DNA of 64,000 nt from Iodobacter sp025352645 (lineage in GTDB: Bacteria > Pseudomonadota > Gammaproteobacteria > Burkholderiales > Chitinibacteraceae), in assembly GCF_033446605.1 (NCBI RefSeq), contig NZ_JAWQUO010000019.1:1-64000 (forward strand), given 5' to 3'. The position numbers were made by a program, and so were the translations under genes. The notes under the pieces were generated by a model. The model did no database searches, had not been told where the DNA came from, and saw only the letters and a list, made by a program, of their open reading frames with translations. This document shows, one piece after another, positions 33,353 to 40,519 of this stretch. Positions within the stretch are counted from its first letter, which is position 1; every line of letters starts with the position of its first letter.

Positions 33353-33412
33353 GTAGGACGGGTGAAACCCACGTATTTATTCAACATCACTCGCGGGTTT
33401 CACCCGTCCTAC
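33353..33412. repeat. Palindromic repeat with perfect 18-bp arms
   Basis: GTAGGACGGGTGAAACCC (33353-33370) and GGGTTTCACCCGTCCTAC (33395-33412). The loop is the inverse of that in the 8964-9023 copy. The right flank GCTTAAGTTGATAGGATT equals that of the element at 12365-12487, but the left outer arm is missing. Confidence 0.8.
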
Positions 33413-33606
33413 GAATGGCATAGTGCTTAAGTTGATAGGATTGGGCTGAAGTGGGGTGTTAGCTAGCTTATATTTGAGCGAGAGCGTTCTCTGCAAATAT
33501 TTGAGCTATTCAATGTAAATCCTTGCAATAAATATCATATCTTAATCAGTTGATAAGATTGCAAGGATATAATGCGATTCTTTTCAGGCTATTGGGCAGA
33601 GTATCA

Positions 33607-34437
33607 ATGGATATCGTATTGCTGTTTAAGTCGCTCATTATGGGCATGGTTGAAGGTATTACGGAGTTTCTGCCTATTTCTAGTACTGGGCATTTGATTC
33701 TAACCGGTGATTTGCTCAATTTTATGAGCAAAGAAAAGCGTGACGTGTATGAAATATTTATTCAACTAGGCGCTATGCTGGCGGTAGTCTGGGAATATCG
33801 TGCAAAACTAACACAAACACTAACCGGCGCCGCTAAGCCAGGTGGAGAGCGTAATTTGCTGCTGGCGGTGGTGGTTGCATTTATTCCTGCTGCTATTTTA
33901 GGGCTGTTATTTAGCAAAACCATTAAAGCGCATTTATTTCAGCCAGTGCCGGTGGCGATGGCGTTTATTGTTGGCGGGATCATTATTCTTTGGGCTGAAA
34001 AACGTCAAGCTAACAAAGTGCCGGTGGTTGAGTCGGTAGACGATTTAAGCCTAAAAGATGCACTTAAAGTAGGTCTTTGCCAGTGCCTTGCTTTAATTCC
34101 GGGGACTAGCCGCTCTGGTGCCACCATTATTGGCGGGATGTTTCTTGGCATTTCTCGCAAGGCGGCAACCGAGTTTTCATTCTTTTTGGGGATTCCAACG
34201 CTGGGTGCGGCATCCATTTATAGCCTGCTAAAACATCGCCACGAGTTGGATATTGGCGATAGCGGTGTATTTGCTGTGGGTTTTATTGCCTCGTTTATCT
34301 TCGCTTTTATTGCTATTCGTGCGCTGATTAAATTTATTTCTACTCATACCTTTGTTGGCTTTGCCTATTACCGAATTGCCTTTGGCCTTATCGTATTAGC
34401 CACCGCGTATAGCGGCCTTGTGAGTTGGACGGTTTAA
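33607..34437 (+). CDS. uppP: Undecaprenyl-diphosphate phosphatase (BacA/UppP)
   Basis: A 276-residue inner-membrane phosphatase that recycles undecaprenyl pyrophosphate to the monophosphate carrier for cell-wall synthesis and confers bacitracin tolerance. The two family motifs are intact: EGITEFLPISSTGHLIL near residue 17 and LIPGTSRSGATIIGGM near 165. Eight to nine helices. I start at ATG 33607 (MDIVLLFKSL), the normal family N-terminus; the ribosome-binding site is weak. Confidence 0.93.
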   Translation: MDIVLLFKSLIMGMVEGITEFLPISSTGHLILTGDLLNFMSKEKRDVYEIFIQLGAMLAVVWEYRAKLTQTLTGAAKPGGERNLLLAVVVAFIPAAILGLLFSKTIKAHLFQPVPVAMAFIVGGIIILWAEKRQANKVPVVESVDDLSLKDALKVGLCQCLALIPGTSRSGATIIGGMFLGISRKAATEFSFFLGIPTLGAASIYSLLKHRHELDIGDSGVFAVGFIASFIFAFIAIRALIKFISTHTFVGFAYYRIAFGLIVLATAYSGLVSWTV

Positions 34438-34461
34438 TTTAGGTACGGCATGCCGTGAGTA

Positions 34462-34487
34462 GCGTGGGCACGTTTTTGTGCCCACGC
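34462..34487. repeat. Perfect GCGTGGGCAC/GTGCCCACGC hairpin
   Basis: Ten-bp arms around GTTTTT, placed in the 90-bp gap between the convergent uppP and ctaB genes. GGCATGCCGTG sequences lie on both sides. It probably terminates both. Confidence 0.75.
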
Positions 34488-34526
34488 GGATGCGCCAATC
34501 TTCTTAGGCATGCCGTGCCCCTACAT

Positions 34527-35438
34527 TTAAGCCAGCAACACCATCAACCAATGATCTAGCAATAAAGCCGCAAATAAATACGCCAAATATTTAATCGAAT
34601 ACTTAAATAATTCGCGGGCAATTAGATCGCCTTCGGCTTCTTTCTCTTCCTGCCATAGCTTAAATGCGCGTGATAAAAAGCCGGTATTAAGAATGACGAT
34701 GCTAATGCCGTAAAGCCAACTGCTCATTCCAATGGCTAATGGCAGGGCGGTGACAGCGGCGAGGATAGCGGCGTAGAGCAAAATAGATAAACGAGTAAAT
34801 GCCAAGCCGTGGGTAATGGGCAGCATAGGCAAGCCCGCTTTGGCGTAGTCATTGCGGCGGTAGATGGCCAGTGCCCAGAAATGCGGCGGGGTCCAAGTGT
34901 AAATAATCAGAAATAACACCATCGCTTCAGCTGGCACACTGCCCGTAACCGCTGCCCAGCCTAAAATCGGTGGCATGGCCCCAGATGCACCGCCAATCAC
35001 AATATTTTGCGGCGTAGCACCTTTAAGCAGACGGGTGTAAATCACTGCATAGCCAAAGAAAGTGGCCAGCGTTAGCCACATGGTCAGCATATTTACCCAC
35101 GCCCCAAGCATCCATAAGCCCAGTGCCGTGGTGAGCAGGGCATAAATCAGCGCATCGCTTGGTTTTACCGATCCTTTAACCAGTGGCCGTTGCTCGGTGC
35201 GGCGCATATTGCTATCGCGCTCGACCTCAATCAGGCAATTAAACGCCGCGGCCCCACTGGCAACTAGGCCAATGCCTGCAGTGGCGGCCAGTATCAGGCT
35301 GAAAGCAGGCAGTGTAGGGCCCGCCAGCAGCATGCCCACCACCGCACAGAAAACAATCAAGGCAATCACGCGTGGCTTGCCAAGTTTCAGCAGCTCAGTC
35401 AGCTGGGCATGGGAGCGGGTAAGGGCGAGAGTACGCAT
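34527..35438 (-). CDS. ctaB: Protoheme IX farnesyltransferase (heme O synthase)
   Basis: A 303-residue UbiA-family prenyltransferase that converts haem B to haem O, the first step towards haem A. The Asp-rich site is seen as NCLIEVERDSNMRRT (about 67-81), followed by GGASGAMPPILGW and YTWTPPHFWALA, both characteristic of CyoE/CtaB. Nine helices. ATG 35438 follows GGAG. It is the last gene of the oxidase cluster, 107 bp downstream of ctaA. Confidence 0.94.
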   Translation of the reverse strand: MRTLALTRSHAQLTELLKLGKPRVIALIVFCAVVGMLLAGPTLPAFSLILAATAGIGLVASGAAAFNCLIEVERDSNMRRTEQRPLVKGSVKPSDALIYALLTTALGLWMLGAWVNMLTMWLTLATFFGYAVIYTRLLKGATPQNIVIGGASGAMPPILGWAAVTGSVPAEAMVLFLIIYTWTPPHFWALAIYRRNDYAKAGLPMLPITHGLAFTRLSILLYAAILAAVTALPLAIGMSSWLYGISIVILNTGFLSRAFKLWQEEKEAEGDLIARELFKYSIKYLAYLFAALLLDHWLMVLLA

Positions 35439-35545
35439 GGTTAGACTCCGGTAAATTAAATCTGCGAAGAAGCTGTAATGCCGTTCACTTAAGCGGTTTT
35501 TTTGAGTTCCCCCCTTTGTAAAAGGGGGAAGCTCAGGTCAAAACC

Positions 35546-36586
35546 CTAGGTGGATGGCATTGTCGTTGAAGCCGCTACTTTTCCCTCTCTTGGGGTAAGG
35601 CTTAGGGGAGAGGTTGCTTTAGCAATATTTTGAACTGGTAAAACCTGTGCCAATACCGCAACCACCAGCATCAGTAAAATCGCTGCACCGCCGTTATGCG
35701 CCACAGCCAGTGGTAGTGGTAAATCAAACCAAACATTGCTGATGCCTAGCGAGATTTGCAGTAGTAGTGCTGCAGCAATCAGCCCCGCCCATCTTGGACT
35801 GGCTTTACGCAACTGCCAGATCAGCGCGCTGATACAGATAAGCAGCAGTAAAGCACCCAGCCGGTGCAGCCAGTGAATGGCCGCTAAGTGATGAATCGTC
35901 AGCGCTTCGCCATTGGTGGTATGCCCTAGCTGGCGCAGCGGCTGCATGGCTTCGCTTAAACCTGCAGGGGCGGTAAAGCTGCCTTGGCAGGCAGGGAAGC
36001 CATTGCAGGCGAGTGCTGCATAATTAGTGGATACCCAGCCGCCCAAGGCAATTTGTAGCACGATGGCAATCAGGCTGATGATTAAGATTGGGCGCAGCTG
36101 GCTGGGGAGTTGAGGCGCTAAAGTGGCGCGAGAGGTCAGCCAGGTGAGCAGCGCCAGCAGCGTCATTCCACCCAGCAAATGTGCGGTGACCACGACGGGC
36201 ATCAGCTTCATGGTGACGGTCCACATCCCAAGTAGAGCTTGGAAAACAATCACCGCTAAGGGTAGCAAAATACTGATGCGGCTAAGCCGCTGGCGTTTTT
36301 GCCAGAGTAAGCAGCACGCTACCAGCACGAGCAATCCCAGCCCGCCAGCAAAATAGCGGTGGATCATTTCTTTCCAGCCCTTGGCAGGCTCTACTTCGCT
36401 ACTCATATCTCGGCCAAAGTCTGCGCTGACCTTGGCAATCTCATGCGCTTCGTCCGGCGCGCTTAGCTGCCCGTAGCAGCCCGGCCAATCTGGGCAACCC
36501 AAACCCGCATCAGAAAGCCTTACATAAGCACCGAGCATCACCAGACAAAAAGTCCAGATGAGGGTGAGGTAGAGGAGTGGTTTCAT
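35546..36586 (-). CDS. ctaA: Heme A synthase (CtaA/Cox15)
   Basis: A 346-residue membrane enzyme oxidising the methyl group of haem O to give haem A. It starts at ATG 36586 (MKPLLYLTLIWTF); the open frame continues upstream only because it runs through a roughly 230-bp repeat. DAGLGCPDWPGCYG has the cysteine pair of the first extracytoplasmic loop, and HRYFAGGLGLL, TAHLLGGM and IHHLAAIHWLHRLGA supply conserved haem-ligating histidines. A second cysteine pair appears in CNGFPACQG. Confidence 0.92.
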   Translation of the reverse strand: MKPLLYLTLIWTFCLVMLGAYVRLSDAGLGCPDWPGCYGQLSAPDEAHEIAKVSADFGRDMSSEVEPAKGWKEMIHRYFAGGLGLLVLVACCLLWQKRQRLSRISILLPLAVIVFQALLGMWTVTMKLMPVVVTAHLLGGMTLLALLTWLTSRATLAPQLPSQLRPILIISLIAIVLQIALGGWVSTNYAALACNGFPACQGSFTAPAGLSEAMQPLRQLGHTTNGEALTIHHLAAIHWLHRLGALLLLICISALIWQLRKASPRWAGLIAAALLLQISLGISNVWFDLPLPLAVAHNGGAAILLMLVVAVLAQVLPVQNIAKATSPLSLTPREGKVAASTTMPST

Positions 36587-36615
36587 TGAGTGGCTCCTGG
36601 TCAGTGAATGTTTTA

Positions 36616-36851
36616 AGTGCCTTCGGCACGTTGGTTTAGGAGCGGTAGCCACCGCAGGGGCGTTCTTTTCTTGAACGGCCAAGAAAAGAACCAAAAGAAG
36701 GCCGCCCCGACCAGCACGAAGGCCCCTCACTGCGGATAATCGGCCTGGCGAAAAAGGCTGCGCGCTCGCTGCCTCGCTACCCCTTTTTCGAAACCCCTGG
36801 CCGATTATTCCTCGCTCGGCGTGCTTCAAGGGGATTTTTAAGCCCCATGCC
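36616..36851. repeat. Long dispersed repeat, copy 1 (about 235 bp)
   Basis: Begins with the hairpin GTGCCTTCGGCAC, continues through CGTTCTTTTCTTGAACGGCC and AAGAAAAGAACCAAAAGAAG, and ends AAGGGGATTTTTAAGCCCC. Three further copies occur at 38287, 50464 and (inverted) 52410. It fills the gap between ctaA and its upstream neighbour. Confidence 0.85.
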
Positions 36852-36898
36852 AAGAGAGTGGTTAATTGCATTTCTCGTTGTTTGTTAATGAAAAATGG

Positions 36899-37354
36899 TC
36901 AACCAAGTGCCTTATTATTTTTCAAGACTTGCCCAATCTCTTTCAGCGCTTTGCGCCTGCCGTCGTCGTTAGAAAGTTGTTCGGTGGAGTAACGCAGCAC
37001 GGCGTTGCCGTGGGGGTCGATCAGGTAGAGGCCGCTGCTTGGTGCGTGGCTGGGTAGATAGGCGATATCGGCGCTGTTTGATGGGCAAAAGCTGGCGCGA
37101 ACCATGCGCTGGCTGGCTTCCCCCTGTGCTAAACGCAACTGCCCAGCGGCAAAGAGCAGCTTGCTATGTACATCGCCGCAAGCCGCATCGGCGGCGGCCA
37201 ATCGCCAAGGCCCAGGCGCTGCGATAGGGGTGGCCAGCAGCTCACCAAAGCTGTTCCCTCCTACAGGCCGCCACCATTGCCAAACAGCTTGTGCCGCCAG
37301 TATGGGTAGCAGGGATAACATAAAACATGCAATCAGTACCGTGCGTCCTTTCAT
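36899..37354 (-). CDS. Membrane-anchored protein of the oxidase cluster, function unknown
   Basis: A 151-residue protein with one N-terminal membrane helix (TVLIACFMLSLLPILAAQAVWQWW, residues 4-27) and a soluble domain expected outside the cytoplasm. There are two Cys (in DAACGD and ASFCPSN) but no CxxxC, so it is not a typical SCO protein, though GLYLIDPHGNAVLRYS resembles the C-terminal part of SCO/thioredoxin-like folds. Genes of this kind sit between surf1 and ctaA in many betaproteobacteria. Its ATG overlaps the surf1 stop (ATGA), so it is co-translated and probably helps oxidase assembly. Confidence 0.7.
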   Translation of the reverse strand: MKGRTVLIACFMLSLLPILAAQAVWQWWRPVGGNSFGELLATPIAAPGPWRLAAADAACGDVHSKLLFAAGQLRLAQGEASQRMVRASFCPSNSADIAYLPSHAPSSGLYLIDPHGNAVLRYSTEQLSNDDGRRKALKEIGQVLKNNKALG

Positions 37355-38037
37355 AGTCTTGTCTCCCGTTTAAAGCGAATCCAAAGAAAAACGCCCACTA
37401 GGCTCATTCCCCACCAAGTGGCTGTGTAGCCAAGGTGCCGTTCTGGCGGGATAGCGGGCTGGCTGTGTTGCACGATCAAACCTGTTTCACCTGCTTGCAT
37501 CAGTGCATAGGCACTGGGTTGTGGCAGCTTGCTCCATGCTGCAAAGCGGGCTGGGTTGATATTTTGAAAGATGTGGCCCGCTGGCTGGGTTTGGGCCAGC
37601 TCAACATAACGCGGCCAAGCTTGAGTGTTTACGATGGCGCTATCACTTGCCTTGGGTGGGTGGGTGTCCGGCCACCAGCCACGGTTGATCAGCACAATGC
37701 TGTGATCGTTGAGCTGAAAAGGGGTGATGACGTGATAGCCAATCTGGCCTGCTTCAATACGATGATCGAGCAGGATTTCGGCTTGTGGCAGCCATTGCCC
37801 TATGAGTTTGATCGGGCGAAATAAGGGGGGTGTTCCTTTATCCCAGGGTAGGGGAGCAAGGGCTTCTTGTTTTGCCAGTTGCTCAATTAATATTTGTTTA
37901 TCGTGTGCACGGCTGAGTTGCCATAGACCCATGCAAAAAGTAATTAGGATTAAGATTGCTAAACAGACAAGCGCAGATCGCCGACGTTGCGCTAAGATGG
38001 GAGTAGACGGAGGATTTTTCATGAAGATTGTTGCCAT
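37351..38037 (-). CDS. SURF1-family cytochrome oxidase assembly protein
   Basis: A 228-residue SURF1/Shy1 protein with the expected two terminal membrane helices and periplasmic middle. MGLWQLSRAHDKQILIEQL after the first helix, LLDHRIEAGQIGYHVITPF, and VLINRGWWP are family signatures. It helps insert haem A into subunit I. The start is uncertain: ATG 38037 has AGGAG at 7 nt, ATG 38022 gives a 223-residue form with no ribosome-binding site but overlaps the divergent DUF2909 start exactly. Downstream gene overlaps by ATGA. Confidence 0.88.
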   Translation of the reverse strand: MATIFMKNPPSTPILAQRRRSALVCLAILILITFCMGLWQLSRAHDKQILIEQLAKQEALAPLPWDKGTPPLFRPIKLIGQWLPQAEILLDHRIEAGQIGYHVITPFQLNDHSIVLINRGWWPDTHPPKASDSAIVNTQAWPRYVELAQTQPAGHIFQNINPARFAAWSKLPQPSAYALMQAGETGLIVQHSQPAIPPERHLGYTATWWGMSLVGVFLWIRFKRETRL

Positions 38038-38212
38038 CATCCTGCTCCTGATTATTCTGATCACTTTGGGGCGAGCGCTGTTGCAGATGGTTCGCGGCGG
38101 GCGATCCACACAAATGGTTAAAGCGCTAACGCTGCGAGTGGGCTTGTCGATTGTTTTATTTCTTTTATTATTGGCGGCTTATGGGCTGGGGTGGATACAT
38201 CCCAATGCATGA
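38021..38212 (+). CDS. DUF2909 twin-helix membrane protein
   Basis: A 63-residue protein with two membrane helices (MKIVAIILLLIILITLGRAL and VGLSIVLFLLLLAAYGLGW), the normal DUF2909 form. GGAGG precedes the ATG. It is divergent from surf1, and the two start regions overlap; the same arrangement is usual in betaproteobacterial oxidase loci. Assumed to have a role in oxidase assembly, but this is not proven. Confidence 0.85.
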   Translation: MKIVAIILLLIILITLGRALLQMVRGGRSTQMVKALTLRVGLSIVLFLLLLAAYGLGWIHPNA

Positions 38213-38221
38213 GTGTTTTTT

Positions 38222-38246
38222 TTGTAGGGCGGGTGCAACCCGCCGT
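38222..38246. repeat. Half copy of the GTAGGGCGGGTG repeat
   Basis: TGTAGGGCGGGTGCAACCCGCC has the left arm and its inner GGGTG/ACCC turn but no distal arm. It lies directly after the DUF2909 gene. Confidence 0.6.
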
Positions 38247-38286
38247 TTTCTATTTGTGCTCTAACTAAAATAAAAAAGATCTTTTT

Positions 38287-38520
38287 AGTGCCTTCGGCAC
38301 GGTGATTTAGGTGCGGGAGTCCCCCGCGGGGGACTCCCTTTCTTGAACGGCCAAGAAAGGAAGCAAAACCGCAAACTCAAAAGCACGAAGGCCCCTCTCT
38401 GCGGATAATCGGCTCGGCGAAAAAGGCTGCTCGCTCGCTGCCTCGCTACCCCTTTTCCGAAACCCCGAACCGCTTATTCCTCGCTTCGGCGTGCTTAAAG
38501 GGGGGATTTAAGCCCCATGC
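38287..38520. repeat. Long dispersed repeat, copy 2 (about 234 bp)
   Basis: Same order as copy 1: GTGCCTTCGGCAC, TCTTGAACGGCCAAGAAAGG, GCACGAAGGCCCCTC, GGATAATCGGC, CGGCGTGCTTAAAGGGG, AAGCCCCATGC. It is closest to copy 1, with which it shares the CGAAAAAGGCTGC and GCTACCCCTTTT section absent from copies 3 and 4. Confidence 0.85.
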
Positions 38521-38559
38521 TATGAGTTGCGAAATAAACTCAAATGGTTGGGAGATATT

Positions 38560-38619
38560 CCAAATCCAAATCCAAACCCAAACCCAAACCCAAACCCAAA
38601 CCCAAACCCAAACCCAAAC
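38560..38619. repeat. Hexanucleotide microsatellite: two CCAAAT and eight CCAAAC units
   Basis: Ten perfect six-base units in 60 bp, ending at 38619. Because the unit is six bases, every frame stays open across it (Pro-Asn or Phe-Gly repeats), but no gene is supported here. Confidence 0.95.
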
Positions 38620-38634
38620 GATTTAACTCCGAGC

Positions 38635-38695
38635 TTGTTTTTCTCCGTGAAACTCCGTGTTCTCTGTGTCCTCCGTGGTTCAAGATTTGGGTTTT
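38635..38695. repeat. CTCCGTG-rich dispersed repeat, copy 1
   Basis: Contains TTTCTCCGTGAAACTCCGTG, TTCTCTGTGTCCTCCGTGG and TTCAAGATTTGGGTTT. Inverse copies occur at 52278-52340 and 54133-54184. Confidence 0.85.
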
Positions 38696-38707
38696 CTAGT
38701 GTGTTGC

Positions 38708-39574
38708 TTATAGCCAATAAACAAACACAAATAAGATCAGCCACACCACATCTACAAAGTGCCAGTACCAAGCTGCCGCCTCAAAGCCGAAGTGATGTTC
38801 GGGGGTGAAGTGGCCACGCATGGTTCGCACCAGCATGGTGGCGAGCATAATGGTGCCAACTAAGACGTGCATGCCGTGAAAACCGGTCAGCATATAAAAG
38901 GTTGCGCCATAAGCGCCTGAGCTCATTTTTAAGCCTAGCTCGGTCCAGCCGTGATGGTATTCAACGGCTTGTAGCGTTAAAAATAAGGTGCCAAGCAAAA
39001 CGGTAAATAGCAGGCCCAGCTTGAGTTGGCCGCGTTTGTTTTCCATTAAGCCCCAGTGCGCCCAAGTGAGCGTTGCGCCGGATGTGAGCAGCAAAGCGGT
39101 ATTGATGGCGGGTAGGCCAATGGCAGCCATGGGGGTGTAGGGTGCGGCTTTGGGGCCGGTTGCGGCTGGCCAGCTTTCATGAAATCCTGACCAAAGCAGG
39201 GTGTTGGTGTCCGAAAAGAAACCCAGCTCAGGCACGGAAATGGTTCGGGTATAAAATAGCGCGCCAAAAAAGGCGGCGAAAAACATGACTTCAGAGAAAA
39301 TAAACCAGCTCATTCCCCAGCGAAATGAATAATCAACCTGAGTACCATAGCTGCCGCTTTGTGATTCTTTAACCACATCGCCAAACCAGCCAAAAATCAT
39401 CCAGATGAGAATGGCAAAACCCAGTAGCAGAATCCAGCTACCAGCGGCAATGCTATTCATGGCAAAGGCCGCGCCTAAGCCCATACAGAATAAGGCTGCT
39501 GATCCCACCACCGGCCAATGGGATGGTGCAGGCACAAAGTAATGTGCATCGTGAATTCCGTTTTCTACATTCAT
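38708..39574 (-). CDS. ctaE: Cytochrome c oxidase subunit III
   Basis: A 288-residue seven-helix subunit of the aa3 oxidase. The start MNVENGIHDAHYFVPAPSHWPVVGSAAL is typical of beta/gammaproteobacterial CoxC. The conserved WFGDVVKESQSGSYGTQVDYSFRWGM and GFHGMHVLVGTIML segments are present, as is the end WHFVDVVWLILFVFVYWL (last 18 residues). An open frame further upstream runs into a palindromic repeat and is rejected. The stop lies just beside the CTCCGTG repeat. Confidence 0.93.
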   Translation of the reverse strand: MNVENGIHDAHYFVPAPSHWPVVGSAALFCMGLGAAFAMNSIAAGSWILLLGFAILIWMIFGWFGDVVKESQSGSYGTQVDYSFRWGMSWFIFSEVMFFAAFFGALFYTRTISVPELGFFSDTNTLLWSGFHESWPAATGPKAAPYTPMAAIGLPAINTALLLTSGATLTWAHWGLMENKRGQLKLGLLFTVLLGTLFLTLQAVEYHHGWTELGLKMSSGAYGATFYMLTGFHGMHVLVGTIMLATMLVRTMRGHFTPEHHFGFEAAAWYWHFVDVVWLILFVFVYWL

Positions 39575-39590
39575 TTCATTACTCCAGTAA

Positions 39591-39660
39591 TGTAGGCTGG
39601 GCAGTTTTCTTGCCCACGCGTGAGGCGGTAAACGTGGGTAAAAAGACATGCCCACCCTAC
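39591..39660. repeat. Palindromic repeat between ctaE and the DUF2970 gene
   Basis: Outer TGTAGGCTGGGCAG and ATGCCCACCCTAC, inner TGCCCACGCGTG and AACGTGGGTA. Its right end (CCTAC) contributes the stop codon of the DUF2970 gene on the minus strand. Confidence 0.7.
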
Positions 39661-39830
39661 GATGTAGCGATCAACACTCGTACTAGTAAGAACACGCTCA
39701 ATGCCAAACACAGTGCCAAAAATAGCCCCGCAGCAATAATTTGCTGTGGCTTTAATTTAGCGCTCTCGGCATTTTTACGGCTGCGGACGCCAAAAAAGGC
39801 AGCGAGTACGGTTTTAAGCGCTGCAATCAT
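39657..39830 (-). CDS. DUF2970 small membrane protein
   Basis: A 57-residue protein, MIAALKTVLAAFFGVRSRKN at the start, then a single membrane helix (IIAAGLFLALCLALSVFLLV). This is the DUF2970 pattern of short proteins found in proteobacterial cytochrome oxidase loci. The ATG overlaps the ctaG stop (ATGA), so it is translationally coupled to ctaG. The stop TAG lies inside the flanking repeat. Function unknown, presumably oxidase assembly. Confidence 0.85.
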   Translation of the reverse strand: MIAALKTVLAAFFGVRSRKNAESAKLKPQQIIAAGLFLALCLALSVFLLVRVLIATS

Positions 39831-40345
39831 GATTTTAGCTCCGGGTGCAGCGTGTAAGAGAGCGTGGCAGCGCCTAGTTCTTCGGGTAGCTCTTTTGCCA
39901 CCAGTAGTACAACGGTGACATCACGTTGCTCATTTGGGGCTAAGGTGAGCGCATCAAAACAAAAGCATTCCAATTTTTGCAGCAACCCTGCCGATCTGGC
40001 AGGGGCAAAGCTGGGTATGGCACGTACTTTTAAGGGCTGATCGCTTAGATTACTGAGGCGAAACCGCGCTTTAAGTAGGCCACCTGGTTTGGCCGTCATC
40101 ACCGGATCAAGCGCGGTAAGCGTGGCGGGTAAGTTATCTGCCACATTGGTATCAAACTCAACACGGATCACGGCGGCGCTAAGATTGGCATAATCGCTAT
40201 TAGCCCGATCAATCCCCATGGCCTTACACAGCGCACCATAAAACGGCACCATGATGTAGCCAAAGCTAAACATCAGGCAGGCAATCACTATCATGCGGAT
40301 GGCGAGTCTACGATTGGCTTGCTGGATAGATGGGGTGCTTTGCAT
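39827..40345 (-). CDS. ctaG: Cytochrome c oxidase copper-delivery protein CtaG/Cox11
   Basis: A 172-residue Cox11-type protein delivering copper to the CuB site of subunit I. One N-terminal helix (MIVIACLMFSFGYIMVPFYGALCKAMG) and an Ig-like periplasmic domain with the copper motif ECFCFDALTL. Length is slightly below the common 180-200. It overlaps the DUF2970 gene downstream and is separated from the small assembly gene by a palindromic repeat. Confidence 0.92.
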   Translation of the reverse strand: MQSTPSIQQANRRLAIRMIVIACLMFSFGYIMVPFYGALCKAMGIDRANSDYANLSAAVIRVEFDTNVADNLPATLTALDPVMTAKPGGLLKARFRLSNLSDQPLKVRAIPSFAPARSAGLLQKLECFCFDALTLAPNEQRDVTVVLLVAKELPEELGAATLSYTLHPELKS

Positions 40346-40353
40346 TGGTCACC

Positions 40354-40422
40354 TTAGGGTGGGCACGATTGTGTGCTCACGCTGTATATGCGATAACGCG
40401 TGGGCACAGGTGCCCACCCTAC
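40354..40422. repeat. Palindromic repeat between ctaG and the small assembly gene
   Basis: Left TAGGGTGGGCAC, right GTGCCCACCCTA as outer inverse pair, inner GTGTGCTCACGC and GCGTGGGCAC. Lies in the 78-bp gap inside the oxidase operon. Confidence 0.75.
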
Positions 40423-40423
40423 T

Positions 40424-40519
40424 TTACATATCCATCAGCCAGCGCCGGATAATGATGCCCACAAAAAAGGCGGCGGCGATGCTGGCGGTAATCAGGGCGG
40501 TGCGCAGGTTTTTACTCAT
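40424..40519 (-). CDS. Cytochrome oxidase small assembly protein (31 residues)
   Basis: A 31-codon frame beginning MSKNLRTALITASIAAAFFV and ending RRWLMDM. It has one membrane helix with a basic lead. Genes like this, directly after subunit I and before ctaG, are annotated as cytochrome oxidase small assembly protein in betaproteobacteria. Its ATG overlaps the ctaD stop region (ATGAGTAA), which supports translation by coupling. Easily missed because of its size. Confidence 0.8.
   Translation of the reverse strand: MSKNLRTALITASIAAAFFVGIIIRRWLMDM

Noticed and set aside
36587..36871. N-terminal extension of heme A synthase into the dispersed repeat
   Set aside because: Same cause: an open frame through copy 1 of the long repeat. 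MKPLLYLTLIW at 36586 is the normal family start.
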